Assembly: GCA_937885735.1 (NCBI GenBank)
Contig: CALABN010000369.1
Span: 1-9,766 of the forward strand
DNA: 9,766 nt
Direction: 5' to 3'
Origin: an uncultured Bacteroidota bacterium
Lineage (GTDB): Bacteria; Bacteroidota; Bacteroidia; Bacteroidales; SZUA-534
How positions within the stretch are numbered: position 1 is the first letter of the stretch; each line of letters starts with the position of its first letter. Made by a program: the position numbers and the translations under genes. The notes under the pieces are model-generated. The model was given only the letters and a program-made list of their open reading frames with translations, had not been told where the DNA came from and searched no databases. Below are positions 1 through 7,225 of the stretch, piece by piece.

Positions 1-63
1 AGTGCGGGCACTGTGACTGAGTGAAAGTCAACAAGATGACGACAAAAATTCAAAATCACGCAA

Positions 64-135
64 AAGATTAAAGGTAAATTCATATCTGAAAATATTTTTT
101 AAATCGGGGAATTTATAGATGTTACCTTTAATCTT
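64..135. repeat. 14-bp perfect inverted repeat upstream of the nucleoside kinase gene
   Basis: The left arm aagattaaaggtaa (64-77) is the exact reverse complement of the right arm ttacctttaatctt (122-135), with 44 bases between them. After a three-base bulge, CACG (57-60) can also pair with CGTG (136-139), so a transcript across the region could fold into a long stem closing an AT-rich loop. No T-run follows, so it is not an ordinary terminator. The right arm contains TACCTTTA (123-130), one base off the Bacteroidota -7 box TAnnTTTG, so the repeat could be an operator around the promoter of the downstream gene. An RNA element in the 5' leader is the other option. The rest of 1-151 shows no gene; the first 24 bases could be the tail of an upstream frame (TGA at 22-24), but that cannot be supported. 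Confidence 0.6.
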
Positions 136-151
136 CGTGTAAATTGAAAAT

Positions 152-1807
152 GTGATGATTGAAATTATTTGTACCAACAACGGCGAGCGCCGTAATTACC
201 CGCAGGGGGTCACATTGCAACAAGTGGCTATAGATATGGGACTTACTGACAAACCCATTTACGCCGCTTATGTGAACAACAAACTTAAGGAATTGGATTT
301 TTCCTTATTCAAGCCGTATGTGATTGACTTTATAGGATTTTCGAATCCCGAAGGCAAGCGTATGTATGACAGGTCGTTGAGTTTTGTCCTTTACAAGGCT
401 GTCCACGACATATTTCCAGGCAAGAAACTCAAGATTGAACATTCCATTTCAAAGGGATATTATTGTGAAATAGAAGAAGTGTCGCCAGTATCCGATGAAC
501 AGGTGTCGCAAATTGAGAGTCGAATGCGTGAGATAATAAAATCCGACCTTCCGTTTGTGCGTAAGCGCATATTGGCTGAAGATGCCATTAAACTGTTTGA
601 AGATATGGGATATCACGAGAAGGCGGAGTTGTTCTGCACACGTGCTCATCTCTACTCTTCAGTCTATCATCTCGACGATGTTATTGACTATTTCTACGGT
701 TGCCTTCTGCCTTCCACTGGCTATCTGAAATTGTTCAATATTGATAAATACTACGACGGAATGCTTTTGCGTTCGCCACTTACCGAAAACCCTGACGAAG
801 TGGCAAAACTGATTGTGCAAGACAAGATGTTCGATGTGCTTCGCGAATTCAAGAAATGGGGCAATATTTTGAATATCAGTTATATGTGCAATATCAACCG
901 CCAGATAGAGGAAGGCAATGTGGGCGAGTTGATAAAAATTTCGGAAGCCTTGCAGGAAAAGAAATTGGCGCAAATTGCCGATATGATAGCAAGTCGCAAT
1001 CCGCAACCTAAAATCGTGCTGTTGTCAGGACCGTCATCGTCGGGCAAGACAACCACGGCCAACAAACTGGCTGTTCAGTTGAAAGTGGCAGGTTATAAAC
1101 CAGTTACCTTGTCGCTCGACAACTATTTCGTCGACCGCGAAAAGACACCGCTTGACGAAAACGGCGAGTATGATTTTGAGGCACTCGATGCACTCGACAT
1201 TCCGTATCTCAACAAGGACCTGAATGCATTGTTCTCTGGCGAGACAATCGAAGTCCCGAAGTTCTCGTTCAAGGACGGCAAGCGCTTTTTCGACGGTGAA
1301 AAGATGCATCTCGACTCAAACAGCATCATCATTGCGGAAGGTATTCACGCCTTGAACCCACGTTTGACTTCACAAATTGATGACAAACTTAAATTCAAGG
1401 TGTATGCGTCGGCATTGACAACGGTGTCGCTCGACAACCACAACCGCATTCCTACTACCGACACTCGCCTGATTCGACGTATTGTACGCGATTACAGGTA
1501 TCGTGGCTATAGCGCAAAGGATACTATCGACCGTTGGCCGAGCGTAAGGCGCGGAGAGGAAAAACACATTTTCCCTAACCAGGAATGTTGCGACATAATG
1601 TTCAATACGGCAATGGTTTATGAAACAGGCGTGCTTAAGCGTTATGTTGAACCTATATTGCAGGAAGTGCCACCAAATTGTACGGCATACCGCGAGGCTG
1701 TCAGACTGCTGAAATTCTTCAGTTATGTTAAGCCTATACCAGACAATGAGATTCCGCCAACCTCTATTTTGAGAGAATTTTTGGGAGGTAGCAGTTTCAA
1801 ATATTGA
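152..1807 (+). CDS. Nucleoside (uridine) kinase-like protein with ThrRS-like N-terminus
   Basis: This is a 551-residue protein of the P-loop uridine kinase/phosphoribulokinase superfamily, likely a cytosolic enzyme transferring ATP phosphate to a nucleoside or related sugar; the exact substrate is not shown. Residues 1-64 resemble a TGS domain. Residues about 65-200 resemble the second additional (editing) domain of threonyl-tRNA synthetase, including a SISKGYYCEI segment at 98-107. The kinase half begins near 288 with Walker A GPSSSGKT (293-300), then YDFEALDALD (340-349), EGIH (396-399) and an arginine-rich RRIVRD (442-447) typical of the kinase lid. The ThrRS zinc-site pattern HSxxH is replaced by RSLSF (74-78), so editing activity is unlikely. 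Adjacent starts exist, GTG at 152 and ATG at 155; ATG 155 (550 aa) is equally plausible. The gene stands alone and ends at a hairpin terminator. Family identity is secure from motifs, substrate uncertain. Confidence 0.9.
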   Translation: MMIEIICTNNGERRNYPQGVTLQQVAIDMGLTDKPIYAAYVNNKLKELDFSLFKPYVIDFIGFSNPEGKRMYDRSLSFVLYKAVHDIFPGKKLKIEHSISKGYYCEIEEVSPVSDEQVSQIESRMREIIKSDLPFVRKRILAEDAIKLFEDMGYHEKAELFCTRAHLYSSVYHLDDVIDYFYGCLLPSTGYLKLFNIDKYYDGMLLRSPLTENPDEVAKLIVQDKMFDVLREFKKWGNILNISYMCNINRQIEEGNVGELIKISEALQEKKLAQIADMIASRNPQPKIVLLSGPSSSGKTTTANKLAVQLKVAGYKPVTLSLDNYFVDREKTPLDENGEYDFEALDALDIPYLNKDLNALFSGETIEVPKFSFKDGKRFFDGEKMHLDSNSIIIAEGIHALNPRLTSQIDDKLKFKVYASALTTVSLDNHNRIPTTDTRLIRRIVRDYRYRGYSAKDTIDRWPSVRRGEEKHIFPNQECCDIMFNTAMVYETGVLKRYVEPILQEVPPNCTAYREAVRLLKFFSYVKPIPDNEIPPTSILREFLGGSSFKY

Positions 1808-1818
1808 AAAACCGGTTC

Positions 1819-1856
1819 AAGCACAGTCGAAATCATCTCGATTGTGCTTTTTTTTT
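1819..1856 (+). terminator. Rho-independent terminator after the nucleoside kinase gene
   Basis: The arms aagcacagtcga (1819-1830) and tcgattgtgctt (1838-1849) form a 12-bp stem with one G-U pair and a 7-base loop, followed by an uninterrupted T-run to 1856. It lies 11 bases after the TGA stop. The rest of the gap up to 2162 shows no supported gene, only a promoter candidate near its right end. Confidence 0.88.
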
Positions 1857-2108
1857 GTGGTTTCTGCGGTTTTTCGGCGTAATTCCGACTGAAAAGCCCC
1901 TTTGCCGTAGCCTTTTTAGCCGATAATCCGTTATAAACAAGGGCATTGCAACGAATAATTTCAAGTTTTCTTTTAAATGAAAATGACGTTTGAATGGCGT
2001 TGATTTTGTTGATATATAGTAAAATACACTTTGTTAACAGATGCTTGTGAACATAAAAACGTAAAAAAAAGAGTGTAAACAGGCTTGAATGTTTGATTGT
2101 ATGCGGTT

Positions 2109-2141
2109 TTTGGCTATTTTTACACAATGTTGTTTAGTTTG
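2109..2141 (+). promoter_or_regulatory. Candidate Bacteroidota-type promoter for the SPOR-like/OMP operon
   Basis: TTTG at 2109-2112 fits the -33 element. TTAGTTTG at 2134-2141 matches seven of eight positions of the -7 element TAnnTTTG, and the 21-base spacing is within the usual range. Transcription would start near 2148, leaving a leader of only about 14 bases before the ATG at 2162. A weaker alternative lies at 2025-2033 (TACACTTTG, one base too long between TA and TTTG). Confidence 0.5.
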
Positions 2142-2161
2142 CTTTACGCAAAAATTACTTT

Positions 2162-3634
2162 ATGCTTAAATCGAATTTAATTTTAGGGATTATCAGCCTG
2201 CTGATGTTGTTCGGTCTTGTAGGAGAGCCTGTGTCGGTATCGCTGAATATGCCCGATTCGGCCCGAAACGACAGTGAGTTTTTGGTCGAGGTTACAATTA
2301 GAAAAGGCGATGTAGAGGGTTTTGCACGCTTTCAGCAAAAGTTGCCTAATGGTTTTAAGGCAGTTGCTCGTCAGACAGCCAACGGCGAGTTCTCGTTTGT
2401 CGACCAAAAGGTGAAAATCCAATGGATGAAAGTCCCTATGGATAAGGAAATCGTGGTTTCATATGCGATTCAAGTGGACCCAACAACAAGCGCTGGAACC
2501 TATACTTTCGACGGAAGTTTCTCTTACATACTTGACAACTCTGTTCAAGTAGCAACCGTTGACAGCAAGATTCTGCAAATCAACACTGACGAAACTGCTT
2601 TGGATATGGCCAACCAACAGGCAATGGCCATTGAGGTCGGCGATGTGCAAGTCAATTTGCGTAATGTCGACTGCATCAGGCAGAAACCTTTCCTTAATGA
2701 TGATAATGAAGTGATTGTCAATCTTTTGGTTAATAAAGGCAAACTTGAAGGCTTTGGCAAGGTTCAGGAACAGATTCCTGTTGGCTACAGAGCCGAAAGC
2801 GTGAAGTCGAAAAATTCAATCTTTACATATAAGAATCACATTGTCAAGTTCTTGTGGATGAATATGCCAAAAGAGGATGAGAGTTTCGTGGTTTCTTACA
2901 AGTTGGTTCCTGAAGGTGAGATTCCTGATGAGGAGTTCCAAATTGTTGGTACATTCTCTTATGCCGAATCTGACCGTACAAAGACTATCAACATTGCCGA
3001 ACGTAATGTTGAGTTGGAGACATTCGACAGCGAGCAACTTACAGCACAGGCAACACCTGAAGTCACTGAATCGGAACCGATTGCTTCATACACACCTGCG
3101 CCAGAGCCAACATACTCTTATGAGCCAGAGTCAACCGCCGATTCTTACACTTCATCTGAAAGTTCATACACTGCTGAACCTACATATTCTTACAACGAAA
3201 CAACTGAACCTTCTTATACCGAACCTTCCACACCTTCTTATGCGGAATCTTCGTATTCAAGCCAGGATTATTCACAACCAGTTGCAAGCGCAAGGCAAAA
3301 CAACAGAACAGCAACGGTTGCCAGTGTCACTGATGTTCCTTCGCCTGAACAAGGAGTCGCTTATAGGGTTCAGATTGCCGCAGGTCATAAGTTGGTAGGC
3401 AAGAATTATTTCAAGCGCCTGAACATAACCGACCCTGTGCAGGTTGAAATCCACAATGGCTGGAACAAGTACACTGTTGGAAATTTTGGCGAATACAAAG
3501 ATGCACGTGACTATCGTGTGTATGTTTGGAACAATACACCAATTCACGATGCATTTGTTGCCGCTTACAACAACGGAATGCGCATCACAGTGCAGGAGGC
3601 TTTGATGATTGCAAATCAAAAATGGTACAAATAG
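2162..3634 (+). CDS. Exported protein with duplicated beta domain and C-terminal SPOR-like domain
   Basis: This 490-residue protein probably acts in the periplasm or at the cell surface. Residues 1-20 are a lysine plus a long hydrophobic stretch, fitting a signal peptide, though no lipobox cysteine is seen. Two related domains follow (about 22-135 and 162-285). Both share the pattern KG(D/K)xEGF, a glutamine-rich strand, LPNGF or IPVGY, QWM or LWM, VVSY and GSFSY or GTFSY, which indicates an internal duplication with a beta-sandwich feel. Residues 294-375 are a Ser/Thr/Tyr/Pro/Glu-rich linker with repeated PTYSY-like units. Residues 400-477 (YRVQIAAG, then NKYTVGNF and DARDYRVYV) look like a SPOR domain, a fold that in other bacteria binds septal peptidoglycan lacking stem peptides. 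It lies 37 bases upstream of the outer-membrane barrel gene, probably one operon. The function of the duplicated domain is unrecognised; the SPOR call rests on pattern only. Confidence 0.82.
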   Translation: MLKSNLILGIISLLMLFGLVGEPVSVSLNMPDSARNDSEFLVEVTIRKGDVEGFARFQQKLPNGFKAVARQTANGEFSFVDQKVKIQWMKVPMDKEIVVSYAIQVDPTTSAGTYTFDGSFSYILDNSVQVATVDSKILQINTDETALDMANQQAMAIEVGDVQVNLRNVDCIRQKPFLNDDNEVIVNLLVNKGKLEGFGKVQEQIPVGYRAESVKSKNSIFTYKNHIVKFLWMNMPKEDESFVVSYKLVPEGEIPDEEFQIVGTFSYAESDRTKTINIAERNVELETFDSEQLTAQATPEVTESEPIASYTPAPEPTYSYEPESTADSYTSSESSYTAEPTYSYNETTEPSYTEPSTPSYAESSYSSQDYSQPVASARQNNRTATVASVTDVPSPEQGVAYRVQIAAGHKLVGKNYFKRLNITDPVQVEIHNGWNKYTVGNFGEYKDARDYRVYVWNNTPIHDAFVAAYNNGMRITVQEALMIANQKWYK

Positions 3635-3671
3635 TAAAATTTGAGTAATTGGTGATAAAGAAACGTGGTTG

Positions 3672-5093
3672 ATGAGAAAAACGCTGATTCTCATATTAGT
3701 TTTGTTCTGTAGTTTTTGGGGCTTCTCTCAAGAAGAAAATGTCGATATTGACGAAGATTACCTGTCGATTCTTCTTGCTGAAGATGATGAGGAAAAAACA
3801 AGTGCTGCATTTAAACCTGTTATCGGCTTTGGAGTCGGTAACTTGTCGTTTTATGGCGATGTCACTGATTATTTCAAGTCTCCTATCAATGGACTTACCT
3901 CATATAGGTTCCTTATTAGCCGTAATGTGAGCAAGTATTTCGATGTCGAATTTCACGGAACTTTGGGCCGCGTGGGAGGCAGTTGCTATGATGCAAGCAA
4001 TACTGAAAAAATCGATTTCTCAAAATTGGTTGTCAATGATAAAATCAATGCCGACAGGGTTGTTTTCTTGCGCGAAAATGATGTCGACGAGATGACCAAA
4101 ATCGCGAACTTCCGTTCGCAGATATTTGCAGGTGGCGTATCTGTCGCCTATAATTTCAATCACTTGCTTGAGCGCAAGCGACCTATCCACCCATACGTTT
4201 CGTTGGGTGTTGAATTTTTCCAGTTCTCTTCTAAAGGCGATTTCCTGAATGCCGATAACAAGGCCTACGTATATTGGGCCGATGGTACAATCCGCGACAG
4301 CGAGGGTGAAATCATCGTCCGCGATTACGAATATGAAACCGATTTGCGCAAGTTGGACCTTTATGGCTATGGCGATTATGCAAAGACTTGCGTTGCGTTC
4401 CCTGTTGATGCAGGTTTCAATGTTACAATTAGCGACCGTGTGACTTGTCGTTTTGGTTGCGCAGCGCATTTCCCTTTGTCTGATTATATCGACAACGTCA
4501 AGGGTGGCAAGGGTTGGAAGAATGATATTGTACTCAACACTTACGTTTCATTGTCAGTTGACTTGTTCAGTGCCGATGATGAAATTGCCGCTGTTGAGAA
4601 TTTCAGAAACCTGAAGTTTACTGTTACCGACCATTTGGATGAGGATGGTGATGGTGTTGACGACTTTAATGATGAATGTCCTGGTACACCTAAAGGTGTG
4701 AAGATAAACTATACAGGTTGCCCTGTTGATACCGATAAGGACGGAGTGCCTGACTATATTGACAAGGAGCCGAATACGCCTGTCGGAAAGAATGTCATTG
4801 TTAGTGCAAGCGGTATCCAGATGAATGACCGTCAAGTAATTATGTTGCTGTATAACCCTGATGCCGTCAAACATAGCGAGACAAAAATATATTCGCAGAC
4901 TTCGGAAGGCCGTGTTGATAGTGGTGAAAAAGCCAAAGGCGTTCCAGATAGGTTCAAGAGCGTTGACGTAAACAACGACAACTACATTGACAACAATGAA
5001 TTGCAGAAGGCTATAGATGCAATATTCGAGGGCACTTCAAACTTGACACCTGCCGACATCAACGATTTGCAAGACTTCTTCTTCGAGCAGTAA
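3672..5093 (+). CDS. Outer-membrane beta-barrel protein with TSP3 repeats and EF-hand-like C-terminus
   Basis: This 473-residue protein starts at ATG 3672; the frame also opens with TTG at 3669, but the ATG gives a clean signal peptide (residues 1-20, ending WGFSQ). An acidic stretch (21-42) precedes a region rich in alternating aromatic strands (about 46-300), such as PVIGFGVGNLSFYGDV, PYVSLGVEFFQF and NTYVSLSVDLF, typical of a small outer-membrane barrel. Residues 323-370 hold two thrombospondin type 3 calcium-binding repeats (DEDGDGVDDFNDECPGTP and DTDKDGVPDYIDKEPNTP). Instead of the OmpA peptidoglycan-binding domain that often follows such repeats, the protein ends with an EF-hand/dockerin-like loop (DVNNDNYIDNNEL, 432-444) and helices to residue 473. 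Tandem TAA stops end it. Its neighbour with a SPOR-like domain could supply a cell-wall contact, which is inference. Barrel and repeat calls are firm, specific role unknown. Confidence 0.85.
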   Translation: MRKTLILILVLFCSFWGFSQEENVDIDEDYLSILLAEDDEEKTSAAFKPVIGFGVGNLSFYGDVTDYFKSPINGLTSYRFLISRNVSKYFDVEFHGTLGRVGGSCYDASNTEKIDFSKLVVNDKINADRVVFLRENDVDEMTKIANFRSQIFAGGVSVAYNFNHLLERKRPIHPYVSLGVEFFQFSSKGDFLNADNKAYVYWADGTIRDSEGEIIVRDYEYETDLRKLDLYGYGDYAKTCVAFPVDAGFNVTISDRVTCRFGCAAHFPLSDYIDNVKGGKGWKNDIVLNTYVSLSVDLFSADDEIAAVENFRNLKFTVTDHLDEDGDGVDDFNDECPGTPKGVKINYTGCPVDTDKDGVPDYIDKEPNTPVGKNVIVSASGIQMNDRQVIMLLYNPDAVKHSETKIYSQTSEGRVDSGEKAKGVPDRFKSVDVNNDNYIDNNELQKAIDAIFEGTSNLTPADINDLQDFFFEQ

Positions 5094-5106
5094 TAAAACT
5101 AACTTC

Positions 5107-5183
5107 CTACATATTTATATATATATGTAGTGCGAGTATGGCTATATGTTTGCCGACACACATATAATTATATGTATGTTTTT
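5107..5183 (+). terminator. AT-rich palindromes, probable end of the SPOR-like/OMP transcript
   Basis: CTACATAT (5107-5114) pairs with ATATGTAG (5123-5130). A second, larger palindrome spans 5156-5179, centred on aatt with one mismatch, and runs into five Ts (5179-5183). The second hairpin plus T-run fits a weak AT-rich terminator for the plus-strand operon. On the other strand neither hairpin is followed by a good T-run, so termination of smpB here is unclear. Confidence 0.45.
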
Positions 5184-5189
5184 GGAAGA

Positions 5190-5642
5190 CTATCGGATTT
5201 TTCCTAAACGTTCAAGTTCGCGTTTGGTGTCTTTTTGCTTGATATCCTGACGCTTGTCGAACATTTTCTTGCCTCGTGCCAACCCAATGTTCACTTTGGC
5301 CAGACCTTTCTCGTTGATGAAAAGCACTATAGGCACAATGGTGAAACCTTTTTCCTTGATTTTCTTTTCCATACGGTTCAGTTCGCGCTTGGTAAGAAGC
5401 AGTTTGCGGTCACGGCGAGGCTCGTGGTTGACATATCCACCCATTTCATATTCAGCAATATACATATTGCGTATGTATAGTTCGCCGTCTTGAAACAGGC
5501 AATATGTTTCGTTTATGTTCGCCTTTCCGTTGCGTAGCGATTTAATTTCAGTTCCCAACAACTGAATACCTGCATTGAAGTCTTCAATTATCTCGTAAAG
5601 GAAATGGGCTTTTTTGTTTGTGAGTCTTATATTGTTGTTCAT
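5190..5642 (-). CDS. smpB: SsrA-binding protein SmpB
   Basis: SmpB binds transfer-messenger RNA and brings it to stalled ribosomes, where trans-translation releases the ribosome and tags the unfinished protein for degradation. The 150-residue product has the whole family pattern: ATG followed by a KKAHFLYEI-type strand, GTEIKSLRNGKANINE (30-45), the RNA-contact stretch NHEPRRDRKLL (72-82), GLAKVNIGLARGKKMFDKR (113-131) and the basic C-terminal tail DIKQKDTKRELERLGKIR that enters the mRNA channel. Length is normal for the family. The gene lies only six bases after the Yip1-like gene, so it should be co-transcribed from the promoter at 6234-6241. No tmRNA gene (ssrA) is visible in the window. 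Confidence 0.97.
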   Translation of the reverse strand: MNNNIRLTNKKAHFLYEIIEDFNAGIQLLGTEIKSLRNGKANINETYCLFQDGELYIRNMYIAEYEMGGYVNHEPRRDRKLLLTKRELNRMEKKIKEKGFTIVPIVLFINEKGLAKVNIGLARGKKMFDKRQDIKQKDTKRELERLGKIR

Positions 5643-5648
5643 AGTTTC

Positions 5649-6215
5649 TTAAAAAATCAAATTGTAGCATCCTACTATGGCCCAATGCATTAGCATCATT
5701 GCCACAACTGTGGTTATGGCTATGTTGCGAAACTTTATCTTGCTGGTTTCGTGGTATTCTGCCTTTAGAAAACACAAGAGTACATAGTACGAATATAGTC
5801 CGCAGAGGGTAAACAATGGCGTTAGTTTAGGCAAAAGCCCGCCAAAGATAGATGCTACAAAAAATGGTATGAATGAATATGTTATAATGTATAATGAGCG
5901 AAAAATGCGTGATTTGAGCGAGTAGTAGTGTAGTATTTCGTTGAGCAATATGGTGAACAGGACAGCCGACATAATCAGCATAAAAATGTCGGGAACCAAT
6001 ACGTTTAAGGCGAAATCGAGTATTTCCCTGAACATATATTTCCCAAATATTACGTGACCGACAAAGTCCGCAATTATTATGGCAATGATGTAGGGCAGGG
6101 CAACCTCTTTAAAGAGTGCCGATACCTTTTTCGACTTATTGGCAAGACGTTCAGTTTCGACAACTGGTTGCGAAATCAGGTCTATGGTCTGTTGCAATAA
6201 TGGTTTAATGTTCAT
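5649..6215 (-). CDS. Yip1-like multi-pass inner-membrane protein
   Basis: This is a 188-residue hydrophobic protein with about five membrane segments (roughly 40-57, 66-95, 106-127, 131-150 and 164-188) after a soluble N-terminus of about 35 residues. The opening MNIKPLLQQTIDLISQP and the order of segments resemble the Yip1-type membrane proteins common in Bacteroidota. The bacterial members have no established function, so none is assigned. The gene is first in the operon and ends six bases before smpB; a perfect -7 box lies just upstream. That it is a membrane protein is clear; the family name is moderately sure. Confidence 0.75.
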   Translation of the reverse strand: MNIKPLLQQTIDLISQPVVETERLANKSKKVSALFKEVALPYIIAIIIADFVGHVIFGKYMFREILDFALNVLVPDIFMLIMSAVLFTILLNEILHYYSLKSRIFRSLYIITYSFIPFFVASIFGGLLPKLTPLFTLCGLYSYYVLLCFLKAEYHETSKIKFRNIAITTVVAMMLMHWAIVGCYNLIF

Positions 6216-6233
6216 TTTCTTTCAAAATCACTG

Positions 6234-6241
6234 CAAATTTA
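6234..6241 (-). promoter_or_regulatory. -7 box of the Yip1-like/smpB operon
   Basis: Read on the minus strand, the bases are TAAATTTG, a perfect match to the Bacteroidota -7 consensus TAnnTTTG, ending 18 bases before the ATG at 6215. No TTTG is present at the -33 distance. The 71-base gap to miaA is therefore probably a divergent promoter region; on the plus strand only a weak box (TATTTTAG, 6245-6252) is seen for miaA, overlapping the region upstream of this one. Confidence 0.5.
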
Positions 6242-6286
6242 AACTATTTTAGCAACGCATTTGAAAAAACAATTAATCGATTTGCA

Positions 6287-7225
6287 ATGTCTAATTTGCC
6301 TGTTGTCACCATTTTGGGGCCTACAGCCTCTGGTAAGACGAGTTTTGCCACCCGTCTGGCTTCTGTGATGAATGCCGAAATAATCAGTGCCGACTCTCGT
6401 CAGGTATATCGCAAAATGGATTTGGGAACAGGTAAGGACTTGTCTGATTATGAAATCGATGGCAAAGCAGTTCCATATCACTTGATTGATATTGTCGAGC
6501 CTGGATACAAGTACAATGTGTTTGAATATCAGCAAGATTTTTTCAGGATTTATGAAGATATCTGTTCGCGTCAGAAGCGCGCGATATTGTGTGGCGGTAG
6601 CGGAATGTACATTGAGTCGGTGCTGAACGGCTACAAGATGACATCGGTGCCAGTGAACGAGCCCTTGCGCGCCGAACTTGAACAGTATTCAATGGAGCAA
6701 TTGGAACAGCGTCTGCGCTCTATCGAGAAATTGCACAACAATGCCGATTTTGAAACCCGTCAGCGGGCAATTCGTGCGATTGAAATTGCCGAATATCAAC
6801 GTGACAATGCGGACGCCTTGCCTGATTTTCCTAAAATCGACAGCGTGATAATTGGTGTAAGTATGGACCGTGAAAAGGTCTGCCAGTCAATATATGAACG
6901 ATTGAAGCAACGCTTGCGCGACGGAATGATTGACGAGGTGCAGGCATTGCTCGACAGTGGCATCGCACCCGATGACTTGATATATTATGGCCTTGAGTAT
7001 AAGTTCGTTACCCAATATCTGCAAGGTGAATTCAGTTACAACTATATGGTTGAGCACCTGAATATTGCGATCCGCCAGTTTGCAAAACGGCAGATGACGT
7101 GGTTCCGCCATATGGAGCGTAACGGCGCAAAAATCAATTGGATTGACGGCGCTCTGCCTATGCAGGACAAGATAGGTTTCGCCTTGAACCTGATGCGCTC
7201 AGCCGATTCTAAAATTCAGAAGTGA
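6287..7225 (+). CDS. miaA: tRNA dimethylallyltransferase MiaA
   Basis: MiaA transfers a dimethylallyl group from dimethylallyl diphosphate to N6 of adenosine 37, beside the anticodon in tRNAs that read codons starting with U, improving codon reading. The 312-residue product begins with the P-loop GPTASGKT (11-18), then ISADSRQVYRKMDLGTGK (33-50) with the catalytic-region Asp36, YHLIDI (64-69), CGGSGMYIE (102-110), an RQRAIRAIE helix (158-166), YYGLEYKF (233-240) and QFAKRQMTWFR (264-274). All are family hallmarks and length is usual. The ATG at 6287 places the P-loop at the normal distance from the N-terminus. The last 17 bases overlap the end of prfC, which is convergent. Confidence 0.96.
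   Translation: MSNLPVVTILGPTASGKTSFATRLASVMNAEIISADSRQVYRKMDLGTGKDLSDYEIDGKAVPYHLIDIVEPGYKYNVFEYQQDFFRIYEDICSRQKRAILCGGSGMYIESVLNGYKMTSVPVNEPLRAELEQYSMEQLEQRLRSIEKLHNNADFETRQRAIRAIEIAEYQRDNADALPDFPKIDSVIIGVSMDREKVCQSIYERLKQRLRDGMIDEVQALLDSGIAPDDLIYYGLEYKFVTQYLQGEFSYNYMVEHLNIAIRQFAKRQMTWFRHMERNGAKINWIDGALPMQDKIGFALNLMRSADSKIQK

Noticed and set aside
1..30. Small hairpins AGTG/CACT and TGACT/AGTCA at the left edge, as a terminator or RNA gene
   Set aside because: Stems are four to five bases with no T-run, and no RNA family is recognisable.
1723..2127. Minus-strand 134-codon open frame across the terminator and gap
   Set aside because: It overlaps the end of the kinase gene and the terminator, and its product is low-complexity Lys/Ser/Leu-rich with no family pattern; the frame is open because the region is AT-rich.
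2877..3398. Plus-strand 173-codon frame in the linker of the SPOR-like gene
   Set aside because: It is the +1 shadow of the Ser/Tyr/Pro-rich repeats, full of Leu, His and Gln, with no plausible start context.
3669..3671. TTG start of the barrel protein
   Set aside because: The ATG directly after it gives a normal signal peptide; nothing supports the TTG.
5107..5130. Possible Cas12a-type CRISPR repeat (CTAC...GTAG stem)
   Set aside because: The loop is too long and AT-only, there is one copy with no spacers, and it lies 4 kb from the Cas12a fragment; it is part of the intergenic palindromes.
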